From an uncultured Collinsella sp. (lineage in GTDB: Bacteria > Actinomycetota > Coriobacteriia > Coriobacteriales > Coriobacteriaceae): a stretch of 14,988 nucleotides of DNA. The position numbers and the translations under genes are program-made. Positions 1 through 7,083 of this stretch are shown piece by piece; position 1 is the stretch's first letter, and each line of letters begins with the position of its first letter. Under the pieces are notes generated by a model. That model was not told where the DNA came from and did not search any database. It saw only the letters and a program-made list of their open reading frames with translations. The DNA lies in assembly GCA_900552145.1 (NCBI GenBank), contig URYW01000041.1, forward strand, positions 1-14,988, given 5' to 3'.

Positions 1-112
1 TATACAATACGTATCCAAATGATGGTTGGTTTGCGTACCAGCATGAGAAGGCTAAGAGCGCTAAAAGTGCTACAACCAGAAGTGCATTCAGGACAAATCG
101 TTTGCTTTTCAT
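1..112 (-). CDS. N-terminus of an unrecognised membrane or secreted protein (partial, runs off left edge)
   Basis: Read on the minus strand, an ATG at 112-110 follows an AAGGAG Shine-Dalgarno sequence (119-124) at a 6-nt spacing. The 37 codons in the window open with a basic stretch, MKSKR. A hydrophobic run of about 17 residues (VLNALLVVALLALLAF) and a cysteine at residue 24 follow. This has the shape of a signal peptide or signal anchor. The AFSC before the cysteine is only a poor lipobox, so a lipoprotein is possible but not favoured. The remainder lies outside the window, so no function can be given. The gene is divergent from alaS. A plus-strand frame is also open here (see rejected items), so the call rests on the good ribosome-binding site and the N-terminal profile. 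Confidence 0.5.
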   Translation of the reverse strand, partial: MKSKRFVLNALLVVALLALLAFSCWYANQPSFGYVLY

Positions 113-144
113 CGATCGCTCCTTCCGGGTGAATCTTATATGCA

Positions 145-150
145 ATTATA
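145..150 (-). promoter_or_regulatory. -10 box for the leftward gene
   Basis: A perfect TATAAT on the minus strand lies 32 nt ahead of the leftward ATG, a normal leader length. No good -35 sits 17 nt upstream (GATCCT at the expected place). A short perfect inverted repeat (157-171) occupies the spacer side, so an activator or repressor may act here. This is inferred from the box alone. Confidence 0.4.
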
Positions 151-156
151 CAGCAG

Positions 157-171
157 TCCTTTTTCAAAGGA
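157..171. repeat. Short perfect inverted repeat in the promoter of the leftward gene
   Basis: Six-base arms TCCTTT and AAAGGA flank a 3-nt centre (TTC). On the minus strand the repeat lies just upstream of the TATAAT at 145-150 and reaches the expected -35 position. It has no T-tract on either strand, so it is not a terminator. It could be a small operator or chance. Confidence 0.3.
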
Positions 172-204
172 TCGCGCAGTACTAAATAACGTGCACTTTC
201 GCTG

Positions 205-234
205 GAGGGTCGCTGTTTGGCGACCCTCTTTTTT
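205..234 (+). terminator. Rho-independent terminator upstream of alaS
   Basis: A 9-bp perfect stem (205-213 with 220-228, arms GAGGGTCGC and GCGACCCTC) with a 6-nt loop is followed by six T on the plus strand. It is oriented for rightward transcripts, yet the only gene supported to its left points leftward. It may end a short antisense transcript, a plus-strand gene not recognised here, or act as a leader attenuator of alaS. Confidence 0.8.
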
Positions 235-260
235 GCACTTGCGCGGCGGGATGGTAATAT
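232..260 (+). promoter_or_regulatory. Candidate alaS promoter (extended -10)
   Basis: TGG followed by TAATAT (-10 at 255-260) makes an extended -10 element, with a weak TTTGCA (-35 at 232-237) exactly 17 nt upstream. It lies directly after the terminator, so the operon would start its own transcript at about 267, some 40 nt before the ATG. Each box matches the consensus at only 4 of 6 positions. Confidence 0.4.
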
Positions 261-306
261 CGTTACGTTTGAACTGTTTCGATGTGAAACCGAGGAGATT
301 CCCTCT

Positions 307-2964
307 ATGAGTGCTGACTACCCGTCAATGACTACGGCCGAGATCCGCTCCAAGTTCCTCAACTTCTTTGAGGAGCGCGGTCTTAAGCTCTATCCTTCTT
401 CGTCCCTCGTCCCCGACGATCCTTCACTGCTGCTTGCCAACGCCGGCATGAACCAGTTTAAGGAGTACTACCAGGGCAAGAAGACCATGAAGGAGATCGG
501 CGCGATCTCCTGCCAGAAGTGCGTCCGCACCAACGACATCGACTGCATCGGCGAGGACGGCCGTCACCTGTCGTTCTTCGAGATGCTCGGCGATTTCTCT
601 TTTGGCGGCGTCTCCAAGGAGCAGGCTTGCGCCTGGGCCTTTGAGCTCATCACCAAGGAGTTCAAGCTGCCGCTCGACCGCCTGTACTTTACCGTCTTTA
701 CTGAGGACGACGAGACCCACGACGTGTGGCGTTCTCTGGGCGTTGCCGAGGACCACATCTCCCGCTTGGGCGAGGACGACAACTTCTGGGCCGCTGGCCC
801 CACCGGCCCCTGCGGTCCGTGCTCCGAGATCTACTTTGACATGGGCGAGGAGGTCGGTTGCGGCAGCCCCGACTGCAAGCCCGGCTGCGACTGCGACCGC
901 TTCCTTGAGTTCTGGAACCTCGTGTTTACCCAGTACGACCGTCAGGAGGACGGCTCCATGCCGGAGCTGCCGCACCGCAACCTCGATACGGGCATGGGCC
1001 TGGAGCGCATGGCCGCTATCATGCAGCACAAGACTGCTAACTACGACGGCGATCTGATGCAGCATCTCATCAAGCTGGGCGAGGGGATCAGCGGCAAGAC
1101 CTATGACGCCGATGATTACTCCGGCGCCAGCCGCTCGCTGCGCATCATCGCCGATCACTCCCGTGCCGTCGACTTTATGATTTCCGACGGCATCCTCCCC
1201 GGTAACGAGGGTCGCGAGTACGTCCTTCGCCGTCTGCTCCGCCGTGCCGTGTTCCACGGTCGCCTGCTGGGTATCGAGGGTGCCTTCCTGACCAAGTTCA
1301 TCGACGAGGTCAACGCTCAGATGGGCGAGGCCTATCCTGAGCTGCTCAAGAACGTCGCGCTCGTCAAGGGTATCGTCGCCTCCGAGGAGGAGCGTTTCTC
1401 CACGACGCTCGACAACGGTCGCGTCTACCTGGATGAGGCCCTGGCAGCGCTTGCCGAGGGTGCTGTGCTTCCGGGCGATGTTGCCTTTAAGCTGCACGAC
1501 ACCTTTGGTTTCCCCATCGACCTGACCGTCGAGATCGCCGGCACCGCTGGCCACGATGTCGACATGGACGGCTTTACCGCCTGCATGGAGGACCAGAAGG
1601 CCCGCGCCCGCGCTAACGCAAAGGGCGATGCCTGGGGCAGCTTCAACGATGTGTGGGTCGAGCTTTCCGACAAGGTCGCAGCGACCGAGTTCGACGGCTA
1701 TGACAACGATGTGATCGATGGCGCCAAGGTTGTCGCCATCGTGCGCAACGGCGAGTCCGTCGAGTCCGCTGCCGCCGGCGAGGACGTCGAGGTCGTGCTC
1801 GACCGCACCCCGTTCTACGCCGAGATGGGTGGCCAGCAGGGCGATGCCGGAAAGCTTTCCGCCGAGGGCGTTGTTCTTACCGTTTCCGATACCAAGAACC
1901 ACAACGGCCTGTATGCCCACGTCGCGCACGTTGCCGAGGGCACGCTGACCGTCGGTGCCGCTGTGACCGCCGCGCTCGACGCCGAGCGCCGTGGCTTCCT
2001 GCGCCGCAACCACACCGCCACGCACCTGCTCGACGCCGCCCTTAAGCAGGTCCTGGGCGAGCACGTCTCCCAGGCCGGCTCGCTGGTGACGCCCGAGCAC
2101 CTGCGCTTTGACTTTACACACTTCGAGGCCCTGTCCTCCGAGCAGCTCAAGGCTGTCGAGGACCTGGTCAACCAGCAGATCTTCGCTTCCAAGCCGGTCG
2201 TGACCCGTGTCATGGGCATCGACGAGGCTAAGGCTGCCGGCGCTGTCGCCCTGTTTGGCGAGAAGTATGGCGACGTCGTCCGCGTTGTCTCCGTGGGCGC
2301 TGAGGACCAGCCGTTCTCCCGCGAACTCTGCGGTGGCACACACGCTGCCAACACCGCCGAGATCGGCCTGTTCAAGATCATTTCCGAGTCCTCCACGGGC
2401 TCCAATGTCCGCCGTATCGAGGCCGTGACCTCTAAGGGTGCCCTCGACTATATGGCCGACCGCCTGGCACTCGTTGACGCCGCTGCTACTGCGCTCAAGT
2501 GCCGCGTCGACGAGGTTCCCGCTCGCGTGGAGAACCTGCAGGCCGAGCTGCGCGAGACGTCCAATAAGCTCAAGAAGGCTCTGACCGGTGGCTCCTCCGA
2601 CGCCATTTCCAGTGCCATCGAGGGTGCTGTCGAGCTCGGCGGCTACAAGCTCGTCGTCGCTGAGCTCCAGGGCCTTGAGGCTGCCGACCTGCGCAACGTA
2701 TGGGATACCGTGCATCAGAAGGTCGCCGGCCCTGTCGCTTGTGTCGTCGCCAGCGTGACTGAGAAGGGCACTCCGGCCCTGCTCGCCGCCGGCTCCGATG
2801 ACGCCGTGAAGGCCGGGTTCCACGCCGGTAACGTGATCAAGCAGATCGCGGGCCTGGTTGACGGTCGCGGTGGTGGCCGTCCCAACATGGCCCAGGCCGG
2901 TGGCAAGAACGCTGCCGGTATCGCCGATGCCCTCGCGGCCGCTAAGACCGCACTCGGCGCCTAA
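307..2964 (+). CDS. alaS: Alanyl-tRNA synthetase
   Basis: Cytoplasmic class II synthetase that charges tRNA-Ala and hydrolyses mischarged Ser/Gly-tRNA-Ala. The 885 residues match the usual length and all domains are present. The aminoacylation core is at the N-terminus, with the AlaRS hallmark LLLANAGMNQFKEYYQG and the Cys-rich GCGSPDCKPGCDCDRF segment. A helical tRNA-recognition region follows, with IADHSRAVDFMISDG and REYVLRRLLRRAV. The editing domain has zinc ligands HTATH (His569, His573) and CGGTH (Cys675, His679). The C-terminal C-Ala domain has GGGRPNMAQAGG near 853. The ATG at 307 is chosen because GAGGAG at 292-297 lies 9 nt upstream. A longer in-frame TTG at 217 lies inside the terminator loop and is rejected. 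An in-frame ATG at 328 is possible but worse placed. First gene of the 307-6983 operon. Confidence 0.98.
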   Translation: MSADYPSMTTAEIRSKFLNFFEERGLKLYPSSSLVPDDPSLLLANAGMNQFKEYYQGKKTMKEIGAISCQKCVRTNDIDCIGEDGRHLSFFEMLGDFSFGGVSKEQACAWAFELITKEFKLPLDRLYFTVFTEDDETHDVWRSLGVAEDHISRLGEDDNFWAAGPTGPCGPCSEIYFDMGEEVGCGSPDCKPGCDCDRFLEFWNLVFTQYDRQEDGSMPELPHRNLDTGMGLERMAAIMQHKTANYDGDLMQHLIKLGEGISGKTYDADDYSGASRSLRIIADHSRAVDFMISDGILPGNEGREYVLRRLLRRAVFHGRLLGIEGAFLTKFIDEVNAQMGEAYPELLKNVALVKGIVASEEERFSTTLDNGRVYLDEALAALAEGAVLPGDVAFKLHDTFGFPIDLTVEIAGTAGHDVDMDGFTACMEDQKARARANAKGDAWGSFNDVWVELSDKVAATEFDGYDNDVIDGAKVVAIVRNGESVESAAAGEDVEVVLDRTPFYAEMGGQQGDAGKLSAEGVVLTVSDTKNHNGLYAHVAHVAEGTLTVGAAVTAALDAERRGFLRRNHTATHLLDAALKQVLGEHVSQAGSLVTPEHLRFDFTHFEALSSEQLKAVEDLVNQQIFASKPVVTRVMGIDEAKAAGAVALFGEKYGDVVRVVSVGAEDQPFSRELCGGTHAANTAEIGLFKIISESSTGSNVRRIEAVTSKGALDYMADRLALVDAAATALKCRVDEVPARVENLQAELRETSNKLKKALTGGSSDAISSAIEGAVELGGYKLVVAELQGLEAADLRNVWDTVHQKVAGPVACVVASVTEKGTPALLAAGSDDAVKAGFHAGNVIKQIAGLVDGRGGGRPNMAQAGGKNAAGIADALAAAKTALGA

Positions 2965-2981
2965 GAATCTAAGAAGTCACT

Positions 2982-3410
2982 GTGGTCGCGCTTGCGCTGG
3001 ACATAGGGGAGACCAGGATCGGCATCGCCGTCTCGAGCCGTGATGGCAAGATGGCGATGCCCGTCAAGGTGCTTCCGGCTGCCGAGGTCACCGGTATGGC
3101 CAAGACGTTCCGCTACCTGGTTGAGGACTATGAGCCCGACATCCTGGTAAGCGGACGTCCCCTGACCATGGCCGGTGAGCCCGGCCCTCAGGCCGTGCGC
3201 GTTGCCGCTGTGGCGCAAGAGATTGCCGACGAGCTCGATCTTCCGTTGGAGTTTGAGGACGAGCGTCTGTCCTCGCAAGAGGCCAAGCGTATCCTGCGCG
3301 AGCAGGGACTCAACGAAAAGCAGATGAGGGGCAAGATCGACATGATTGCCGCCAGCCTGTTTTTGCAGACGTGGCTCGATCGTAAAAACGAGGAGGTTTC
3401 GCATGCCTAG
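2982..3410 (+). CDS. ruvX: Putative pre-16S rRNA nuclease RuvX (YqgF family)
   Basis: RNase H-fold nuclease of 142 residues, the usual size. In E. coli the YqgF protein takes part in 5'-end maturation of 16S rRNA; a Holliday-junction role was the older proposal. The acidic active-site positions are visible: Asp7 in LALDIGETRIGIAVS, the DER motif at 93-95 in FEDERLSSQEA, and Asp120 in KIDMIAASLFLQTWLD. The family loop VSGRPLTMAGEPG is also present. The start is a GTG with a modest AAGAAG at 2971-2976, 17 nt after the alaS stop, so translation probably depends on upstream ribosomes. The end overlaps mltG by 8 nt, and the alaS-ruvX-mltG order is common in Gram-positive bacteria. Confidence 0.95.
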   Translation: MVALALDIGETRIGIAVSSRDGKMAMPVKVLPAAEVTGMAKTFRYLVEDYEPDILVSGRPLTMAGEPGPQAVRVAAVAQEIADELDLPLEFEDERLSSQEAKRILREQGLNEKQMRGKIDMIAASLFLQTWLDRKNEEVSHA

Positions 3411-4836
3411 TGCTTCCGATCCGCGCCAGCCGAATCGTACACAGCAGCCGGCGTCGCGCCCTGCCCAGCCTGGCCAGCGTCCGGCACAGCCGACGCAGCG
3501 CGCAGCTCAGCCTGCCGCGCGCCCGGCGCAGTCCTTCTCTCGTTCGGCCCAACCTGTTCAACGGACGGGTCAGCAGCCTTCTGCTCGTTCGGTTCAGCAT
3601 TCGGCTTCTCACGCGGTTCAGCAGCCCACTGCTCGTACGGCCCAGCCTGCAGGCGGCACCCGCTTTAAGCAGCAGGCACCTACCCAGCGAACGCAGGCCC
3701 CCCAATCGCATTCGCATCACGCTCGTGGTTCGCATGGCGTTGCTCCGGCGACCCGCTCGAGCTACAACACGCATGCTCGTCGCGGTGCTCAAAAGAAAAG
3801 CTCCCCGGTGCCTATGATTATCGGTGGCGTTGTTGCCGTGCTTGCGCTTGTCGCGATCGTTTTCTTTGTCGTGCCAGCCGTCAAGGGCTTCTTTGGCGGT
3901 GAGGGTGCGAAAGTCGTTGCAGGCCAGCAGGTTACTATCACGATTCCCGATGGTGCCTCGGGTGACAGCATCGCTTCGATTCTCTCCGAGAACCATATCG
4001 TAGAAAATCCCAAGGATTACTATGCGGCGGTGAAAAAGCTCAACGCCGATATGTCGCTCAAGCCTGGTGATTATTCGTTCACCACACTCATGGATGCGAC
4101 CAAGGTTGTTCAGCAGCTCATGAAAGGCCCCAACGCGGGCTCCAATACGCTGACTATCCCTGAGGGCCTGACGGTCGATCAAGTCGCCGACCGTGTGGCC
4201 CAGGCCTACGACAGCATCTCTAAGGAAGACTTCCTCAACCAGGCCAACGCCTCCAACTACGTGGACGACTATAGCTTCCTTAAGGGCGCCGCCAACGATT
4301 CGCTCGAGGGTTTCTTGTTCCCCAAGACCTATTCGCTGGGCGATTCGCCGACGGCCGATGACGTGATTCGCGCTATGCTCGATCAGTTTAAGACCGAGTA
4401 CAAGTCGCTTGACTTTGCGAGCTGCGAAGCCAAGATCAAGGAACGCTACGGTGTGGAGATGTCCGACTACGACATCGTCAACTTGGCCTCTATCGTTGAG
4501 CGCGAGGGCCTCAACGCCGATCAACGTGCGCATGTGGCCTCGGTTTTCTACAACCGCCTTGCCGGCAAGCTCGACGGTCTGCGCTATCTCAATAGCGATG
4601 CGACTATGATGTATGTCACCGGTGGCGAGGTTACCGCCGACGACCTGCAGAGCGATAGTCCGTATAACACCTATAAGCATGAGGGTCTGCCACCCACGCC
4701 CATCTGCTCTCCGTCGCTCGAGGCACTCAAGGCCACGCTTGAGCCGACCGACTCCGATGACCTGTATTTCTACATTACGCAGGACGAGGAGTACTTCTCG
4801 CAAACCTACGAAGAGCATCAACAGTCTTGGAATTAG
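3403..4836 (+). CDS. mltG: Endolytic murein transglycosylase MltG (YceG-like) with a long low-complexity cytoplasmic N-terminus
   Basis: Membrane-anchored lytic transglycosylase that cuts nascent glycan strands and sets their length. The 477 residues fall into three parts. Residues 1 to about 135 are disordered and rich in Gln, Pro, Ala, Arg and Ser, with recurring RPAQP/AQP units. Residues 138-160 are one transmembrane helix starting MIIGGVVAVLALVAIVFF. The YceG domain follows outside the cell, with an N-terminal LysM-like part (GASGDSIASILSENHIV, TIPEGLTVDQVADRVA) and the catalytic part with EGFLFPKTY, LASIVEREG (catalytic Glu366 by alignment to E. coli Glu218) and SPYNTYKHEGLPPTPI. The ATG at 3403 is chosen for its AGGAGG at 3391-3396, 6 nt upstream. 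The ORF opens further upstream but without a ribosome site. It overlaps ruvX by 8 nt. Confidence 0.96.
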   Translation: MPSASDPRQPNRTQQPASRPAQPGQRPAQPTQRAAQPAARPAQSFSRSAQPVQRTGQQPSARSVQHSASHAVQQPTARTAQPAGGTRFKQQAPTQRTQAPQSHSHHARGSHGVAPATRSSYNTHARRGAQKKSSPVPMIIGGVVAVLALVAIVFFVVPAVKGFFGGEGAKVVAGQQVTITIPDGASGDSIASILSENHIVENPKDYYAAVKKLNADMSLKPGDYSFTTLMDATKVVQQLMKGPNAGSNTLTIPEGLTVDQVADRVAQAYDSISKEDFLNQANASNYVDDYSFLKGAANDSLEGFLFPKTYSLGDSPTADDVIRAMLDQFKTEYKSLDFASCEAKIKERYGVEMSDYDIVNLASIVEREGLNADQRAHVASVFYNRLAGKLDGLRYLNSDATMMYVTGGEVTADDLQSDSPYNTYKHEGLPPTPICSPSLEALKATLEPTDSDDLYFYITQDEEYFSQTYEEHQQSWN

Positions 4837-4837
4837 C

Positions 4838-5335
4838 ATGAGGATTTTTAGCCCCAAACGTTACGTTGCCTCGGTCGATCGCATCGACCTTAATACCCTG
4901 TGGGCCGACGGCAAACGCGCCATTCTGCTCGATCGCGATAACACCCTGGTGCCGCGCGACACCGAGCAGGTTCCCGCCGCGGTTTCCGCTTGGCTCGATA
5001 CCGCCCGCGCCAAAGGCTTTAAGCTGTGCATGGTGTCCAACAACTGGCATCGCGACCAGGTCATGGCATCAGCACGCGAGCTGGGACTCGAGGCCATCAG
5101 CCACGCCATGAAGCCGGCACCGTTTGCCCTCAAGGCGGGTCTTAAGCGCCTCGGCGCCACGGCCGACGAGGCGGTGCTGATCGGTGATCAGCTCTACACG
5201 GACGTGTGGAGCGGCAACTTCGCCGGCGTCGATACCATCCTGGTAAAGCCGCAGGCCACGCAGGACCTGTGGTATACGCAGATCTTCCGTATCTTTGAGC
5301 GCCGGGCCCTGCGCGACCTTCCCTGCGAGGAATAG
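4838..5335 (+). CDS. yqeG: YqeG-family HAD-type (IIIA) phosphatase
   Basis: Small soluble HAD-superfamily hydrolase, 165 residues, with no cap domain. The four HAD motifs are in order: I, LLDRDNTL with Asp32 (nucleophile) and Asp34; II, MVSNN with Ser67; III, Lys92 in MKPAPFALKAGLKRLG; IV, IGDQLYTDVWSGN with Asp117. The family resembles mitochondrial and cyanobacterial phosphatidylglycerophosphate phosphatases (Gep4-like). PGP phosphatase is therefore a reasonable guess, but the substrate is not shown by the sequence. The ATG at 4838 begins one base after the mltG stop and lacks a good Shine-Dalgarno sequence, which suggests translational coupling. In Firmicutes yqeG usually neighbours yqeH and aroE; here the neighbour is aroK. 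Confidence 0.9.
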   Translation: MRIFSPKRYVASVDRIDLNTLWADGKRAILLDRDNTLVPRDTEQVPAAVSAWLDTARAKGFKLCMVSNNWHRDQVMASARELGLEAISHAMKPAPFALKAGLKRLGATADEAVLIGDQLYTDVWSGNFAGVDTILVKPQATQDLWYTQIFRIFERRALRDLPCEE

Positions 5336-5343
5336 GTCTCGTC

Positions 5344-5877
5344 ATGTCCCAGCACACCAAACACGGCTGCGACCATATCTTCTTTATCGGCTTTTTGGGC
5401 GCGGGCAAATCGACGCTCGCGCGCAACGTCGGCACTATGTTCAAGCGGCGTTTTATCGATACCGACCGCCTAGTCGTCCGCCGTTGCGGCAAGTCGGTAA
5501 CCGAGATTTTTGAGACCGAGGGTGAGGATCGTTTTCGCGAGCTCGAGACCTCGGCGCTCCGTTCGCTCCAAAGCGAGCGCAGTCTGTTGGTTTCGTGCGG
5601 TGGCGGTATCGTCGAGACGCCGGTGAATATTGAGCTGATGCACGAAATGGGTACGTGCGTGTACCTCGAGGGCGACTTTGAGGATTCGATTCGCCAGATT
5701 CGTCGGTCCGACACGCGCCCCGATTTCCGCTCGCCCGAGCATGCCGCGCGCTTGTTTGAGCATCGCCGTCCGCTGTATCGCCAGGCCGCCGATATTACCC
5801 TTGATATTCGCAACAAGTCCTTCGAGGACGTTTCCTACCTTTGTGCCGAGATGCTTTTGGAGCGTGGACTGCTATGA
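5344..5877 (+). CDS. aroK: Shikimate kinase
   Basis: Phosphorylates shikimate at the 3-hydroxyl with ATP, the fifth step of chorismate synthesis, in the cytoplasm. The 177 residues match the family, and the functional residues are intact. The P-loop is GFLGAGKST (16-24). Shikimate-binding positions are the DTD at 39-41, Arg65 in GEDRFRELE and the GGG at 86-88. The lid has DTRPDF, and HRRPLYRQAAD carries the late conserved Arg. It starts 8 nt after the yqeG stop with only a weak AGG ahead of it. Its end overlaps the next gene as ATGA, as expected for the classical aroK-aroB pair, although that partner is degenerate here. Confidence 0.95.
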   Translation: MSQHTKHGCDHIFFIGFLGAGKSTLARNVGTMFKRRFIDTDRLVVRRCGKSVTEIFETEGEDRFRELETSALRSLQSERSLLVSCGGGIVETPVNIELMHEMGTCVYLEGDFEDSIRQIRRSDTRPDFRSPEHAARLFEHRRPLYRQAADITLDIRNKSFEDVSYLCAEMLLERGLL

Positions 5878-6983
5878 TTCGCCGCCAACTGATCAATTTC
5901 CAAAACCGCAGCGTCGATGTCCGTGTCGGATTGGGCGAGTTCGATGAGCTGTCGCGTATGTTTGCCTCGGCTGTGGGCAAGCCTAAGCGCGCGATGGTGG
6001 TTTGGAACTCCGCCTCGTCAGAACGTTTTGATGAGGTCGTCGAGCATGCGCTGGTCGACGCCGGTTTTGCCGTGTCGCAGTTCTCCCCTGAGGTTTCGCC
6101 TGCTGGTGCCACGCTGGCCGATGCCGATGCTATCTTTGGCGCCTTGTCTGCCTCCGGCATTACCTGCGACGATCTGGTTGTCGCCGTTGGCGATGCCGCA
6201 ACCTGCTCGGTTGTTAGCTGGTGCGCCAACCAGTGGTGTGGCCGAACCGAGTGCGCGCTGCTGCCGACGACCTTCGACGCCATGCTCACGGTCGCGACGA
6301 CCATGAAGCCGCTCATTGCCTCGTCGGCCAATGCGCTTCCCGCTATCGCGCTCCGTCCCGAACCGGGCTTGGTCGTGTGTGACCTCGACCTTGTTCGCGA
6401 GGCGGACCCCGAGGACCTCAAGCTCGGCTATGTGGTACTTGTTGGCACCATGCTTTCGAGCAGTAAGTCCCGTTGGAATCAGTTTACTGAGACCGTCCCC
6501 GAGATTCTCGCGGGCGAGGAGGTCGCGCTCGTCAATGCCGTTCAATGGTCTCAGACTGCCCGCAAGGACGTACTGATGGCCACGAACCCGAGCGCTCGCC
6601 ATGCGCTCGATTTTGGCAAGACGGGGGAGCGTACCCTGCGCGCCTGCTTGGGCGATGCCGCTTCGCAGGCCCCTGCCTACCAGCTGTTGTCCGAGGGCAT
6701 TCGCTTTGAGGCACGCCTAGCACATGATGCCTGCGATTTCGATATCGATTACGTCTTTGAGGTCGATGACTGCTTGGAGGACTTTGGTATCGAGGAACTT
6801 GCCTTCGATCTGGAGCCTGCCGCATATATCGAGGAGTTCCGCAAGCAGCAGTTTGCACGCTCGAACCGCAGCATGTTGCCGCTGCCCGCGGCACTCGGCG
6901 CCATTCGCCTAACGAACGTTGAGGATGAGGTTCTTGAGCGCCATGCTCACGCCTACTTGGCTTCTCGTAAAGAACTTCTCTAA
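5874..6983 (+). CDS. 3-dehydroquinate synthase-like protein lacking the catalytic motifs
   Basis: A 369-residue protein in the aroB position after aroK, with the AroB/iron-alcohol-dehydrogenase outline but most signature residues changed. The NAD loop, normally GGGxxGDxxGF, reads VAVGDAATCSVVSWC (Gly106, Asp107). The PTTLLAxVDSSVGGKT segment survives only as LPTTFDAML (Pro131-Thr133), with no GGKT. The AEVIK segment with its zinc-binding Glu reads GYVVLVG. The GHTxGH zinc motif reads FGKTGERT (Lys249). The HG of the last zinc site is missing. All three zinc ligands therefore appear lost, so DHQ synthase activity is unlikely. The frame is intact, and the ATG overlaps the aroK stop (ATGA), with TTGGAG at 5857-5862. 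It may be a non-catalytic paralogue, or a changed enzyme of unknown role. Confidence 0.75.
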   Translation: MIRRQLINFQNRSVDVRVGLGEFDELSRMFASAVGKPKRAMVVWNSASSERFDEVVEHALVDAGFAVSQFSPEVSPAGATLADADAIFGALSASGITCDDLVVAVGDAATCSVVSWCANQWCGRTECALLPTTFDAMLTVATTMKPLIASSANALPAIALRPEPGLVVCDLDLVREADPEDLKLGYVVLVGTMLSSSKSRWNQFTETVPEILAGEEVALVNAVQWSQTARKDVLMATNPSARHALDFGKTGERTLRACLGDAASQAPAYQLLSEGIRFEARLAHDACDFDIDYVFEVDDCLEDFGIEELAFDLEPAAYIEEFRKQQFARSNRSMLPLPAALGAIRLTNVEDEVLERHAHAYLASRKELL

Positions 6984-6989
6984 GATTTA

Positions 6990-7015
6990 TTGACTTCCAT
7001 CGTCTTTCGTATCAT
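6990..7015 (+). promoter_or_regulatory. Possible promoter ahead of the peptidase gene
   Basis: TTGACT (6990-6995) matches 5 of 6 bases of the -35 consensus, and TATCAT (7010-7015) matches 5 of 6 of the -10. The spacer is only 14 nt, too short for a normal sigma-70 promoter. A 17-nt spacing would require the poor CATGTT. Its place in the first gap after the aroB-like gene, just before a structured leader, makes a new transcript start here plausible. Confidence 0.3.
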
Positions 7016-7020
7016 GTTGA

Positions 7021-7083
7021 GGGGCGGGTTTCCAATCGGTTGCGGATCGCATGCGATTCCGTCGTTCGGTTGAGACCCGTCCC
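7021..7083 (+). promoter_or_regulatory. Long imperfect hairpin in the leader of the peptidase gene
   Basis: The outer stem pairs 7021-7032 with 7072-7083 over 12 positions (10 Watson-Crick, 2 G-U). After a one-base bulge it continues at 7034-7039 with 7066-7071, including two G-U pairs. Beyond a small internal loop an inner stem pairs 7043-7049 with 7054-7061, with one bulged T and a CATG tip. No T-tract follows, so it does not look like an ordinary terminator. The element lies 32 nt before the ATG. It could affect mRNA stability, processing or translation, or bind a protein as DNA. It matches no riboswitch class that I recognise. Confidence 0.5.

Noticed and set aside
1..184. A plus-strand frame open from the left edge to a TAA near 184, which could be the end of a rightward gene closed by the 205-234 terminator.
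   Set aside because: The translation shows no recognisable C-terminus and has mixed composition, while the opposite strand has a well-spaced AAGGAG, an ATG and a clear hydrophobic N-terminal segment. It remains possible, so the minus-strand call is given only moderate confidence.
113..260. A T-box riboswitch controlling alaS.
   Set aside because: The terminator is present, but I find no T-box antiterminator core and no specifier stem, and the leader is too short because a leftward gene starts at 112.
217..306. A 30-codon upstream extension of alaS from a TTG at 217.
   Set aside because: The TTG lies in the loop of the terminator hairpin and has no ribosome-binding site, and the added residues do not belong to the AlaRS family. 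ATG 307 has GAGGAG upstream.
424..2823. A 799-codon open frame on the minus strand opposite alaS.
   Set aside because: It mirrors the GC-rich third positions of alaS, its translation resembles no protein family, and the plus strand encodes a complete AlaRS with all motifs.
3420..3730. A tandem DNA repeat or CRISPR-like array in the start of mltG.
   Set aside because: The units are degenerate at base level, unequal in length and in frame; they reflect a Gln/Pro/Ala-rich protein segment, not a DNA repeat array.
3310..4857. A 515-codon open frame on the minus strand opposite mltG.
   Set aside because: It is low-complexity Arg/Leu-rich sequence with no family features, lying opposite a well-supported MltG. 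It is a composition shadow.
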